Assembly: GCA_017454325.1 (NCBI GenBank) | Contig: JAFTDG010000117.1 | Span: 1 to 35,920 of the forward strand | Length of the DNA stretch: 35,920 bases | Origin: Desulfovibrio sp. | Lineage (GTDB): Bacteria > Desulfobacterota > Desulfovibrionia > Desulfovibrionales > Desulfovibrionaceae | Reading direction: 5' to 3' | In this document: positions 5,562-13,894 of the stretch, piece after piece | How the letters are laid out: every line of letters begins with the position of its first letter | Position numbering within the stretch: position 1 is the first letter of the stretch | Notes under the pieces: generated by a model | Told to the model about the DNA's origin: nothing | The model's database searches: none | Seen by the model: only the letters and a program-made list of their open reading frames with translations | Made by a program: the position numbers and the translations under genes

Positions 5562-6557
5562 ATGGCGTTGACCGGCAAACAGCGTATTGCCGTACTCTTA
5601 CTCGCCATGGGCGACAAGTTTACAGCAGACGTGTTCAAACGCATGGAGCGGCAGGAAATAGCCGATATCTCCAAGGCCATCGTGGAATTGGAACCCGTGC
5701 CCCGTGAAACAGTGGAGGAAGTGTTGCGCGACTTTCACGAATCATTGGTGGAGGGAGTGGATATGATTGCAGGCGGCAGTGACACACTCAAGCGCCTGCT
5801 GGTCAAGAATCTTGATCCGGAAACCGCCAAGTACGTCATGGATTCCCTGAGCCTTGATACAGGGCCGGCCCCCTTTCGCGATCTGGAACAGGTCAGTCCC
5901 AAACTACTGTCACAGGTGTTGCGCAACGAACATCCGCAGACCCTGGCCCTTATCCTCGGTCATCTGCACCCGGATCAGGCAGCCAGCCTGCTTACCAGCC
6001 TGCCTGCGGGTGTGCGTGCTGAAGTGCTCATGCGTCTGGCCCGTTTGGAGGCGGTTTCAGAAGACATGCTCATGGAGGTGGACAAGGTGCTCACCAGCCA
6101 GCTCATTGCCATGGGAGGCAAGGAAGGTAAGAAGGTGGGCGGCGTGCAGTCTGTGGCGGAAATTCTCAACGCTGTGGACCGTGCCACTGAAGAGGAAGTG
6201 CTTTCGGAAATCGAAGAAGATTCCGCCCAGATGGCCGAAGACATCCGCAATCTTATGTTTGTCTTTGAAGACTGCAAGAGCATTGATGATAAGGGCATAC
6301 GCGAAATGCTCAAGGAAATCTCCAACGAAGACCTTACCTTGGCTCTGCGCGGAGCCAGTGACGATCTTAAGGAAAAAATCTTCAAGAATATGTCGGAGCG
6401 TGCAGCCAACATGATCCGTGAAGAACTGGAATTCATGGGACCGGCTAAGCTCTCCGATGTGGAGGATGCACAGCAGAATATTGTCAAGGTGGTGCGTCGT
6501 CTGGAAAGCGAGAACAAGCTTGTCATCAGCAGAGGCTCCGGCGACGTCTTCGTGTAG
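5562..6557 (+). CDS. fliG: Flagellar motor switch protein FliG
   Basis: FliG is the rotor protein that contacts MotA in the stator and switches direction through FliM. The 331-residue length is typical. The N-terminal FliF-binding domain starts LTGKQRIAVLLLAMGDK. The middle domain contains the EHPQ motif (NEHPQTLALILGHLHPDQAA, about 126-145). The C-terminal domain has the charged torque helix (LRGASDDLKEKIFKNMSERA). It starts at an ATG behind AAGGAGCAGCAG. It lies 121 nt after the small tail ORF and 37 nt before fliH, inside the unit driven by the fliF promoter. Confidence 0.97.
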   Translation: MALTGKQRIAVLLLAMGDKFTADVFKRMERQEIADISKAIVELEPVPRETVEEVLRDFHESLVEGVDMIAGGSDTLKRLLVKNLDPETAKYVMDSLSLDTGPAPFRDLEQVSPKLLSQVLRNEHPQTLALILGHLHPDQAASLLTSLPAGVRAEVLMRLARLEAVSEDMLMEVDKVLTSQLIAMGGKEGKKVGGVQSVAEILNAVDRATEEEVLSEIEEDSAQMAEDIRNLMFVFEDCKSIDDKGIREMLKEISNEDLTLALRGASDDLKEKIFKNMSERAANMIREELEFMGPAKLSDVEDAQQNIVKVVRRLESENKLVISRGSGDVFV

Positions 6558-6594
6558 GCGGGCAGATAACGGGAATACCAGGACAGGGTAGACC

Positions 6595-8106
6595 ATGGCG
6601 TCAGAGCAGCTGCGCAAAAAATGGGGCACCATCTTCATGGGCGAGCGGGAGACTACTCCGCAGGAGCTCGAAGCCATGCGCGAGCCCGTAATGCGCGAAC
6701 GGCGGCAGCGTCAGGAGCAGGAGGATTACCTTGCCCGGGTGCGTACCAAGGCCGAGGAACGCGCCCGAGAGATTCTCGGGGCAGCCTATGCGGAACGACA
6801 GAAGGTGCTGGCTGAGGCCCGTGAGGAGGCTGAGGCCCAGGCCCGTCAAGCAGCCGAAGCCGCCCAGGCTCTTCAGGCTCAGGCTCAGGCTGTATTGGCC
6901 GATGCAGAGGCGGAACGAGACAAGGCCCGCGTCCTGCGCGAAGAGGCCGTACAGGTGCTGGAAAACAGACGGCAGGAGGGCTTTCAGCAGGGCATGGAAC
7001 AGGCGGGCACGGAGTTGAAGGAATTTCGCGCAGATGTGGCCCGTATGCTCGGTGGTGTGTTGCGCAGCCTGGAAGGTCAGCGCGCGGCTATGTGTGACGC
7101 ATGGCGTGAGGAACTGGTGGAGGTGACCCGTGTGGCCGTGGAGGCGGGCACCGGCTGGCTGCTGCAGACAGAGCACCAGCAGGTGCTGCGTAGCCTTGTG
7201 CTTGAATCTCTGCATCTGCTAGAAGACCGTGTCACAGTTACCGTGCGGGTACACCCGGACGATGAGCAGGTAGTTGGTGACATGTTTAGGGATGCGCGCG
7301 AGCGCGTACCTGAATTGCGGCAGTGGATCGTCGAGGGAGATTCCACGCTGGAACCGGGTGACATCGTGGCCGAAAGCGTGAGCGGCAGTGTGGAGAATCT
7401 GCGCAGCTACTATCGGGAAATGGTAGGCAACATTCTGGAGCATCTGACATTACCACAGAGCCCTGCAGAAGCGCAGGCCGAGGCCGATCTTGCCGAAACC
7501 GTTGCTTGCGATACGGCGCAACTTGACGAGGTCGTTCGCGCTGCAGAACCTGTGCCCGAACCGGAACCAGCAGCACAGGACACGGTACAGGTCGACCAGT
7601 CAGCAGAGCAGGATATGCCGGGAGTGTCCGAGCAAGAGCCCTCCATGGATGATAGCTCCCAGGTACAGGCACCCATGCCTGACAGAATGTCGCAAGCAAC
7701 CGTGACGCCTGCTTCCGAGGTGGTGCAGGAGAGGACTGCAGATGGCATTGCCCCTTCCAATGTGCCTGATAACGCTTCTGAGGATGGAGCATTTGCGCCA
7801 GACGACGATCTTTTTGAGACACCAGAGGCAGGTAATATGCCGCCGTCCGTTCCCGACAGTGATGGGCAGATAGCTACATCCGTGCCAGAGGAACCCTTGT
7901 CTGAGGATGACCTTTTGCCCGTGGATATTCCAGATGTCCCTCCGCCCTCTGCGCCTGTACCTCCGACCCAGATAGAAAATCCCAGCCTGGCAGAACTGGA
8001 AGACGAGCTCTTCCCCTTGCCGGAGGAGGAACATCCTCAGCCGGAAAGTGGCGGAAATGTGTTTGTCGACGGGGGCTTTCTCTCTGGCTCGCAACATCAG
8101 GGCTGA
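6595..8106 (+). CDS. fliH: Flagellar assembly protein FliH with long disordered C-terminal extension
   Basis: FliH is the stator-like partner that holds the FliI ATPase at the type III export gate. Here it is 503 residues, about twice the usual ~230-250. Residues 30-125 are a long Ala/Glu/Arg/Gln coiled coil. About 125-285 form the FliH/YscL/V-type-stator domain, with EGFQQGMEQA at its start, VTVRVHPDDEQVV and a C-terminal NLRSYYREMVGNILEHL. From about 288 to 503 the chain is rich in Asp, Glu, Pro, Ser and Gln with almost no Lys or Arg, so it is probably disordered. The reading frame stays open and ends 16 nt before fliI. The tail has no family I recognise. The ribosome-binding site is weak (CAGGGTA). 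Confidence 0.9.
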   Translation: MASEQLRKKWGTIFMGERETTPQELEAMREPVMRERRQRQEQEDYLARVRTKAEERAREILGAAYAERQKVLAEAREEAEAQARQAAEAAQALQAQAQAVLADAEAERDKARVLREEAVQVLENRRQEGFQQGMEQAGTELKEFRADVARMLGGVLRSLEGQRAAMCDAWREELVEVTRVAVEAGTGWLLQTEHQQVLRSLVLESLHLLEDRVTVTVRVHPDDEQVVGDMFRDARERVPELRQWIVEGDSTLEPGDIVAESVSGSVENLRSYYREMVGNILEHLTLPQSPAEAQAEADLAETVACDTAQLDEVVRAAEPVPEPEPAAQDTVQVDQSAEQDMPGVSEQEPSMDDSSQVQAPMPDRMSQATVTPASEVVQERTADGIAPSNVPDNASEDGAFAPDDDLFETPEAGNMPPSVPDSDGQIATSVPEEPLSEDDLLPVDIPDVPPPSAPVPPTQIENPSLAELEDELFPLPEEEHPQPESGGNVFVDGGFLSGSQHQG

Positions 8107-8122
8107 CCTTGGATAGTATGCC

Positions 8123-9574
8123 ATGAGACTGGAGCCTAAAGCCTGCATCAATCTTTTGCGCGCCGGAACGGCGGTGCGTCTGTATGGCAAGGTTAACAAA
8201 GTGGTGGGCCTGGTGGCCGAGGGCAGTGGTTTGCGCGCTCCACTGGGGGCGGTATGCCATATGTTACCGGACGAAGGAGATGCGGGTATCGCCGCTGAAG
8301 TGGTGGGCTTTCGCGACGGTAATCTGCTGTTCATGCCCTATGGCGATATGCGTGGTATCCGGCCTGGCAGCCGCATTCGCAATACCAGTCTGCCACCGGT
8401 TTTTCCCGTGGGGCCGGATTTGTTGGGTCGGGCCTTTGATGCCTTTGGAACGCCGCTGGATGCGGGGCCGCCTGTCAGCACGGAGCTTTATACATCACCC
8501 CTGCCAGCCGGTGAGAATTCGCGCGAAGATTATGAGCGTCAGATGGAGGCGCAGCGCGCCTATGCACCGGCCTGGGCCATAGACGCCCGCCGCCTCTGGC
8601 ACCCCGAGCTGGCCCCCTTGTATACAGACCCGCCCAGCCCTTTGCAGCGTCCCAGAATTACGGATATTCTGGACGTGGGCGTACGGTCGGTGAACAGTCT
8701 CATTACGCTGGGCAAGGGGCAGCGTGTGGGCATCATGGCCGGTTCAGGTGTGGGCAAGTCCACTCTTATGGGTATGATGGCCCGTTATACCAGAGCTGAT
8801 GTTAATGTTATTGCTCTTATTGGTGAGCGCGGCCGGGAAGTGGTGGAATTTATGGAACGCGACCTGGGCCCTGAGGGTATGGCCCGTTCCGTGCTGGTGA
8901 TTGCCACATCAGACCAATCGCCCTTGGTGCGCATGCGCGCTGCCTATGCCGCTACTTCTGTGGCCGAATATTTTCGCGACAAGGGCATGGACGTGCTGCT
9001 GATGATGGATTCTGTAACCCGTTTTGCCATGGCCTCACGCGAAGTGGGTTTGGCCGTGGGCGAACCCCCTACCACCAAGGGCTACACGCCATCGGTCTTT
9101 GCTCAGCTGCCCAAGCTCTTGGAGCGCGCCGGGCGTTCGTCCAAAGGCACGATCACGGGCATATACACTGTGCTGGTAGATGGTGATGACTTTAACGAAC
9201 CCATTGCCGATGCTGTACGCTCCATTCTTGATGGGCATATTGTGCTCACGCGCGACTTGGCGGACCAGGGGCACTTCCCCGCCATTGACGTGCTGCGCTC
9301 CATCAGCCGTTTGCGTTCGGAAATCTGCGACCGCCAGGATGTGCTGGCCGGTCGTGTGATCACTCGCTGGATGAGCACGTACCGTCGTGTGGAAGACATG
9401 GTCAATATCGGGGCCTATTCCAAGGGAGCTAACCCGGAGATTGATACCGCCATTACCAAGATGCCGGCCATCAATGCTTTTTTGTGTCAGGATGTGGGTG
9501 ACCCCCAGCCGGTGGATGCCTGCTTTGCCCAGATGCGCGCCCTGGCAGAAGCGGGGGGGCAGCCAGGAACGTAG
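8123..9574 (+). CDS. fliI: Flagellum-specific ATPase FliI
   Basis: FliI is the hexameric ATPase that unloads chaperone-substrate complexes at the flagellar export gate. The 483-residue protein has a beta-barrel N-domain (about 15-90), Walker A GSGVGKST (207-214), the GERGREV block (234-240), Walker B VLLMMD (291-296) and the QLPKLLERAGR segment (328-338). Between PLDA (111-114) and DPPSPLQR (169-176) there are about 55 residues where Salmonella FliI has about 16, so roughly 40 residues of Arg/Ala/Glu-rich sequence are inserted just before the ATPase core. It follows fliH by 16 nt. No fliJ follows; a strong terminator does. Confidence 0.96.
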   Translation: MRLEPKACINLLRAGTAVRLYGKVNKVVGLVAEGSGLRAPLGAVCHMLPDEGDAGIAAEVVGFRDGNLLFMPYGDMRGIRPGSRIRNTSLPPVFPVGPDLLGRAFDAFGTPLDAGPPVSTELYTSPLPAGENSREDYERQMEAQRAYAPAWAIDARRLWHPELAPLYTDPPSPLQRPRITDILDVGVRSVNSLITLGKGQRVGIMAGSGVGKSTLMGMMARYTRADVNVIALIGERGREVVEFMERDLGPEGMARSVLVIATSDQSPLVRMRAAYAATSVAEYFRDKGMDVLLMMDSVTRFAMASREVGLAVGEPPTTKGYTPSVFAQLPKLLERAGRSSKGTITGIYTVLVDGDDFNEPIADAVRSILDGHIVLTRDLADQGHFPAIDVLRSISRLRSEICDRQDVLAGRVITRWMSTYRRVEDMVNIGAYSKGANPEIDTAITKMPAINAFLCQDVGDPQPVDACFAQMRALAEAGGQPGT

Positions 9575-9591
9575 TGGCTGCGGAATGTGTC

Positions 9592-9629
9592 GCCCGCCCA
9601 CAACCCAAAGGCAGGGGCGGGCATTTTTT
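9592..9629 (+). terminator. Rho-independent terminator after fliI
   Basis: GCCCGCCC (9592-9599) pairs with GGGCGGGC (9615-9622) and is followed by A and six T. This is a textbook terminator closing the flagellar unit. It lies 17 nt after the fliI stop and 11 nt before the stop of the convergent minus-strand gene. Confidence 0.9.
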
Positions 9630-9639
9630 GCCAGTCTTA

Positions 9640-10221
9640 TTATATACTGATCTTCGCGCCCAAGAGTTTTGCAAATGCGGCCATAAGCGCCGGATGTGCC
9701 GGCCAGGCTGCTGCGGTTACAAGGTTGCCGTCCACCACAGCATCAGAGAGGGTGGCATTGGCATCCTTCCAGGAGGCTCCAGCATCCACAATATCCGGTT
9801 TTACTGCAGGGTATGCTGTGCAGCAATGGCCGCGCAGCACACCGGCGGAAACAAGTATTTGTGGCCCGTGGCAAATGGCGGCAATAGGTTTTTGTGCTGC
9901 GTCAAATTGACGCACGATTTCAAGAACGCGTGGGTTGAGGCGTAGGTACTCCGGAGCGCGGCCTCCTGGAACATACAGGCCTGCATAGTTGCTGACATCC
10001 ACCGTAGCAAAATCAGCATTGATGGCGAAATTGTGGCCCCGTTTTTCTGAATATGTCTGGTCGCCCTCGAAGTCGTGGATGGCAGTACGCACCACATCTC
10101 CTGGTTTTTTTCCGGGGCAGACGGCGTCAACTGCATACCCCAGCATAAGCAGCATCTGGAAGGGAACCATGACTTCATAGTCTTCCACATAGTCGCCTGC
10201 AAGCACAAGAATTTTTTTCAT
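9640..10221 (-). CDS. DJ-1/PfpI family protein
   Basis: This 193-residue protein has the flavodoxin-like DJ-1/PfpI fold. It begins [20 protein letters not shown], has the [11 protein letters not shown] block (about 84-94), and shows the nucleophile elbow [11 protein letters not shown] with Cys117-His118. Family members include proteases, glyoxalases and deglycases, chaperones and stress proteins; the sequence alone does not choose between them. The ATG at 10221 follows GGAGATCAT; a longer reading from 10260 adds 13 residues without a good ribosome-binding site. It is convergent with fliI and shares the terminator region. It has its own promoter match upstream, so it is probably monocistronic. 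Confidence 0.92.
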   Translation of the reverse strand: MKKILVLAGDYVEDYEVMVPFQMLLMLGYAVDAVCPGKKPGDVVRTAIHDFEGDQTYSEKRGHNFAINADFATVDVSNYAGLYVPGGRAPEYLRLNPRVLEIVRQFDAAQKPIAAICHGPQILVSAGVLRGHCCTAYPAVKPDIVDAGASWKDANATLSDAVVDGNLVTAAAWPAHPALMAAFAKLLGAKISI

Positions 10222-10255
10222 ATGATCTCCTTGAACTGATAGTGCATTCGGGGGA

Positions 10256-10280
10256 GGCATGCTACATGCCGCTACATGCC
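10256..10280 (-). repeat. Tandem 10-bp repeat in the DJ-1 leader
   Basis: GCTACATGCC occurs twice head to tail (10261-10270 and 10271-10280). GGCAT just before it makes GGCAT-GCTAC-ATGCC an inverted repeat. It lies between the predicted promoter and the start codon of the DJ-1/PfpI gene, so it could be a regulator site or a small replication-slippage duplication. Confidence 0.5.
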
Positions 10281-10339
10281 AGCCACAACAGGGGACAGGA
10301 AAGGATGTAGATACTCAGTGCTGGTATTGTCCCGTTATT

Positions 10340-10368
10340 GATATACGCTGTTATAGACCGTATCTCAA
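10340..10368 (-). promoter_or_regulatory. Sigma-70-type promoter of the DJ-1/PfpI gene
   Basis: On the minus strand TTGAGA (-35, 5 of 6) and TATATC (-10, 4 of 6) are separated by exactly 17 nt. The -35 lies inside a small hairpin, CGTATC-TTGA-GATACG, which may be an operator. The leader to the ATG is about 110 nt. Confidence 0.5.
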
Positions 10369-10436
10369 GATACGCATGCGGTGGTGCCTCTTGTGACTCG
10401 TGCTGTGTTGCCCTTGACGTTCTATGTATGAATAAC

Positions 10437-10895
10437 TTATTGGGGACGGTTGCCAATAGCTGCAGTGATTTGCGCTTCAGTAGCCAGTTTACCATCCACA
10501 AAAGCTTTTGCTTCCATTTTGCATAGATTGAGTTTCATACGCAGATTGTGGCATTCAAGGTCCAGGCGATCTCCAGGCACAACCTGACGACGGAATTTGA
10601 CACCATCAAGCCCAGTAAACAAAAAAAGCTTGTCATCAAGGGATTCCATGCCTGATGCCGCTAGTAACCCGCCTGTCTGTGCCAGTGCTTCAAGAATAAG
10701 CACGCCTGGCATGATGGGCACTCCGGGGAAATGGCCCTGAAAAAAAGGTTCGTTGAAGGTAATATTTTTATATGCTTTAATGTGCGAACCGGGTACACAT
10801 TCAATGACCCTGTCTACAAGAAGAAAAGGATACCGATGGGGCAGCAGGGTCATGATACGTTGGATATCCATTACGTGCTGTAAGGAATCTTGCAT
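10437..10895 (-). CDS. fabZ: 3-hydroxyacyl-[acyl-carrier-protein] dehydratase FabZ
   Basis: FabZ dehydrates beta-hydroxyacyl-ACP in type II fatty acid synthesis. The 152-residue hot-dog protein has [14 protein letters not shown] near the N-terminus, the catalytic-His motif [22 protein letters not shown] (about 52-73, His in GHFPG and Glu in LEAL), and the [14 protein letters not shown] block. Length and motifs are standard. AAGGAAA lies about 11 nt upstream of the chosen ATG; an internal ATG 8 codons later is possible. It follows skp/ompH, a common pairing in lipid A and envelope loci, but lpxD and lpxA are not next to it, and a terminator separates it from skp. Confidence 0.96.
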   Translation of the reverse strand: MQDSLQHVMDIQRIMTLLPHRYPFLLVDRVIECVPGSHIKAYKNITFNEPFFQGHFPGVPIMPGVLILEALAQTGGLLAASGMESLDDKLFLFTGLDGVKFRRQVVPGDRLDLECHNLRMKLNLCKMEAKAFVDGKLATEAQITAAIGNRPQ

Positions 10896-10928
10896 TTGTA
10901 GTATTTCCTTTGTTATTAGGATGATATG

Positions 10929-10963
10929 AAAAAAGGCTTCTCAAGCCTTATGGTAGAGAAGCC
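10929..10963 (-). terminator. Rho-independent terminator between skp and fabZ
   Basis: On the minus strand GGCTTCTC pairs with GAGAAGCC around a 13-nt loop and is followed directly by six T. It closes the skp/ompH transcript only 34 nt before the fabZ start. I saw no convincing fabZ promoter in the remaining space, so fabZ may depend on read-through. Confidence 0.8.
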
Positions 10964-10986
10964 CGGAAAACCCAAAATGCTGATGC

Positions 10987-11529
10987 TTATTTTTTGTCTG
11001 TATCTTTCCCTTTTTCCTTATACAGCTTGTTCACTTCAGCAAGAACTTCCTTTGTAAGATCCATAGATTGATCAGCATAGAGAACGCCGCCTGCCGTGAC
11101 ATCAACTACAAAATTAAACCCCTTTGCCCGGGCAACTTCGTAGGTGGCGTTGAAAACCAGAGTCACCATGTCCTGGCGTAGTTTAACTTCTTCCTGCTCA
11201 ACCTTACGCAAGAATGTACGGGTTTTTTGATCTAACGCTTGCTTGGAACGAATAAAATCAAGCTTTTTGTCCTCACCAACCTTGGGATTTTTTAGGGCTT
11301 CAGCCTTCTTTTTAAGGGCTTCCCCTTGTTTTTCCAGGTTGGCCCGTTCCTTGCCGAACTTGCTTTCCATCTGCGCTTTGGCGGCTTTAGCAGGTTCGCT
11401 TTGCGTGGCTACTGTCTGCATGTCAACTACGCCAATTTTTACCGCAGATGTGGCAGCGCTATCAGCAGCGTAGACTTGCCCCCCAAGCAAAAGTCCTACT
11501 GCGACAGCCATCATCAAAACCTTGCGCAT
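10987..11529 (-). CDS. skp: OmpH/Skp family periplasmic chaperone
   Basis: Skp binds unfolded outer-membrane proteins in the periplasm. From the ATG at 11529 (AAGGAG upstream) the product has 180 residues: a signal peptide ending QVYA-ADS (about 1-20), a short beta segment starting VKIGVVDMQTVATQSEPAKA, a long Lys/Glu-rich coiled coil (about 50-120) that forms the family's tentacles, and a return beta segment (GFNFVVDVTAGGVLYAD). The length is typical. A longer reading from 11592 would put 21 odd residues before the signal peptide. It lies between the cell-wall amidase and fabZ and ends at a clear terminator. Confidence 0.93.
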   Translation of the reverse strand: MRKVLMMAVAVGLLLGGQVYAADSAATSAVKIGVVDMQTVATQSEPAKAAKAQMESKFGKERANLEKQGEALKKKAEALKNPKVGEDKKLDFIRSKQALDQKTRTFLRKVEQEEVKLRQDMVTLVFNATYEVARAKGFNFVVDVTAGGVLYADQSMDLTKEVLAEVNKLYKEKGKDTDKK

Positions 11530-11682
11530 GAAAATTCTCCTTCCCCAATGCTGAAGTACTATGTTTTCCTGCAACGGCGGCGGTAATGCCAAAGTGCAAG
11601 AAAAATGTAACGGGAAAAAGCCACGCCGTTTTGTTTAGAGATCACCATCCCTTTTCCAGCGTTGACACATAACAACTTTGCA

Positions 11683-13767
11683 TCACATAGCATCGGCGCT
11701 GTCCTGCGTCAAGGAATTCTGAACTGTGCGGCGTTTGTGCAGCCTGTCCCTGTAGGCGAGAATGCCTTCGGCCAGACCTTCGGCAAGTGCCATACGGTAT
11801 TGTGGCAGCCGTAGGTTCTTCGCTTCATTTGTGTTCGTGCAATAGCCCAGCTCTACGAGTACCGCTGGCATTTGTGTTCCTACAAGCACAAGAAAAGGTG
11901 CGGATTTGACTCCGTTATCGCGTACCGTGTACTTGCGCCGCTTGAGTCGTGAGATGGCGCGACGCTGAATGTCGTTGGCAAGATGGTGTGACTCGCCTGC
12001 ACGTGCGTTAAGCATAACGTCGGCGAGCATCTTTCGCATATCACGAAGGCGTTGCCCACTGTCGGCGTTTTCCACTGCTGCAAGGCGAGCAGCCTCTGGA
12101 GTCCTGGCCATGTCCAGATAGTATGTTTCAAAACCCTGCACCCTGGCATTAGGGCTGGCATTGACATGTATGGAAACAAAGAGATCTGTGCCTGCAGCGT
12201 TTGACATGGCGGTACGTTGGCGCAGGGGGACAGTACTATTCTTTGTGCGGCTGTAGACTACCTCTAAGCCATTGGCCTGGAGCAGGCGACCGAGTGTCAA
12301 AGCCACATCAAGTGTTATTTCGCGTTCCAGCACAGAATTGTGGTGTGTGCCAGGATCCCGACCTCCATGCCCTGCATCTATGAAAACCGTGCGAACGCTC
12401 AAACCAAGCTGCTGTGCCATGTCAGTGACGAGACGTGGATTGGCAGAATGAATGCTGGTTGGACGGGAAGAGGGCCTGTTTGCAACAGGCTGGGAGGCTT
12501 TTTGTGGTGGCTGTGTCACTGCAGGGGCTCGGGCTGTTGGAGGGGCTGTGATAAGGGGTTTACTGTTTAGTCGTGATCGCAGGTTGCGGGCTGCAGCAAT
12601 TTGATCCCCCCCCGAGTAAAGAGTTGCGACGGCATCAAGTAATTCTAAAGCTTCGGCTGTTTGTTGGAGCATATCAGCATCTATAGCAGCCGCACGCATG
12701 AGGGCATCATCTGCCAAGGCACTTTGAGGGAATTCTTGTGCCAAGCGCAAATACAGATCACGTGCTTGACGGTATTCGCCCTTCAGGTGCGAATTATTGG
12801 CAAGACCTTCAAGGCTTACTGCTGCCCGGAAGAGTGCTCCAGGCGAGACAGCCCAGTTCTTTTTGGCCAGGTAAATGCGTAAAAATTCTGTCGTCAGGTC
12901 CTCCCAAGGCTGTCGCTGTGTAGCACGAACCTTGTCCAATGTGAGCGATTCCATACGTTTTTTTGCTTCACGATATCGGGGAAGCAAATCGTCAGCGGCA
13001 AGAGGCGGCAGGGATTCAGCCTTTTCTGCCAGAGAAGCTCCTTGACGCACAGGTTTTCTTGCTTGCACAGCTGCTGCTTGCTGATGTGTAGTTGCTTTTG
13101 ATGCAATACGTGTGGGAGTCTGTTCTTCTACCGCCTCCTTGCCGTCAGTGTTAGCTACCTGACGGGCTTCCGGCGCTGTCCGCCCTTTGGCCGCGGCCTG
13201 TAGGGTTTTTTTAAAGGCTTGCACCGCAGTACGCATATCACTCTTGGGGTACTGGCTTTCGATGCGTTCCAGTAGCATGAGTGCAGTCTTGTCATCCTTT
13301 AACCAGGCTGCTCGCAGTTTGGCTGCACGAAACAGTGCATCGTCAGCAAGACGGCTGTCCGCATGCCGCTGTGCAACGCTTTCGTAACATTCAATGGCCT
13401 TGCGGGCGTCGGCTTTGGCAAAAGAGCGGTGCGCCAGTTCTTCTAGAGCTTCAGCGGCACGGAAAAGAGCTGCCGGACGGTTTGGCCAAGAAGGATCGGC
13501 ATTATAAATGGCTTGAAATTCGGCTGCAAGTTTTTCCCATGATTCACGCAGAACGGCACGTTTTGCATCTTGTCTGAGCTTCTGCACTCCAGTTTTTGCC
13601 ATGTCATAGCGTTTCCCGGTGGGAGGCAGGGAAGTATATCCAGAATCGTAAAAACATACGATCATAAGGCTCAATGCCGCTATAAAGGCCAATGGCGGAA
13701 CAAGTCGCCTCCAGATCGAAGAAGATTGCGCGGCTGTAAAAAGGTGAGAGTGTGCCTTGCGGATCAT
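11683..13767 (-). CDS. N-acetylmuramoyl-L-alanine amidase with N-terminal TPR-like region
   Basis: The 694-residue protein should cleave the amide bond between MurNAc and the stem peptide of peptidoglycan. An N-terminal membrane anchor (about 23-40) is followed by two related helical segments resembling BamD/YbgF TPR repeats: ALFRAAEALEELAH and later ALFRAAVSLEGLANN, with DALFRAA and DALMRAA copies. A Pro/Ser-rich linker leads to the Amidase_3 domain (about 458-680). Its zinc ligands are His467 (DAGHGG), Glu481 (LERE) and His534 (SIHVNA), and its catalytic Glu is Glu639 (VELGYC). AAGGA lies 7 nt before the ATG. The duplicated N-terminal region is probably for partner binding or localisation. 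A sigma-54-like site lies about 65 nt upstream. Confidence 0.93.
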   Translation of the reverse strand: MIRKAHSHLFTAAQSSSIWRRLVPPLAFIAALSLMIVCFYDSGYTSLPPTGKRYDMAKTGVQKLRQDAKRAVLRESWEKLAAEFQAIYNADPSWPNRPAALFRAAEALEELAHRSFAKADARKAIECYESVAQRHADSRLADDALFRAAKLRAAWLKDDKTALMLLERIESQYPKSDMRTAVQAFKKTLQAAAKGRTAPEARQVANTDGKEAVEEQTPTRIASKATTHQQAAAVQARKPVRQGASLAEKAESLPPLAADDLLPRYREAKKRMESLTLDKVRATQRQPWEDLTTEFLRIYLAKKNWAVSPGALFRAAVSLEGLANNSHLKGEYRQARDLYLRLAQEFPQSALADDALMRAAAIDADMLQQTAEALELLDAVATLYSGGDQIAAARNLRSRLNSKPLITAPPTARAPAVTQPPQKASQPVANRPSSRPTSIHSANPRLVTDMAQQLGLSVRTVFIDAGHGGRDPGTHHNSVLEREITLDVALTLGRLLQANGLEVVYSRTKNSTVPLRQRTAMSNAAGTDLFVSIHVNASPNARVQGFETYYLDMARTPEAARLAAVENADSGQRLRDMRKMLADVMLNARAGESHHLANDIQRRAISRLKRRKYTVRDNGVKSAPFLVLVGTQMPAVLVELGYCTNTNEAKNLRLPQYRMALAEGLAEGILAYRDRLHKRRTVQNSLTQDSADAM

Positions 13768-13829
13768 GGGAGTATCCTTACAGATACAAAGTTGTCAAAA
13801 TGCTGGTGGTACATACCTTCTTGAGTTAT

Positions 13830-13846
13830 AGCATAATATATGCCAA
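13830..13846 (-). promoter_or_regulatory. Possible sigma-54 promoter of the amidase gene
   Basis: On the minus strand the site reads T-TGGCATA-TATT-ATGCT. GG and GC are exactly 10 nt apart and TGGCA is intact, but three consensus bases differ, including one T of TTGC. Predicted start is near 13819, about 52 nt before the ATG. The 322-nt gap from 13768 to 14089 holds this site and the upstream gene's terminator; I see nothing else in it. Confidence 0.4.
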
Positions 13847-13894
13847 TCGGTTGAACTTGGCGAACTCTATAGGGAGGTTCGTGAATAACGTGGT

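Noticed and set aside
11570..11600. GG-N10-GC spacing upstream of skp on the minus strand
   Set aside because: The -12 element reads CCGC, not TTGC, so only the dinucleotides match.
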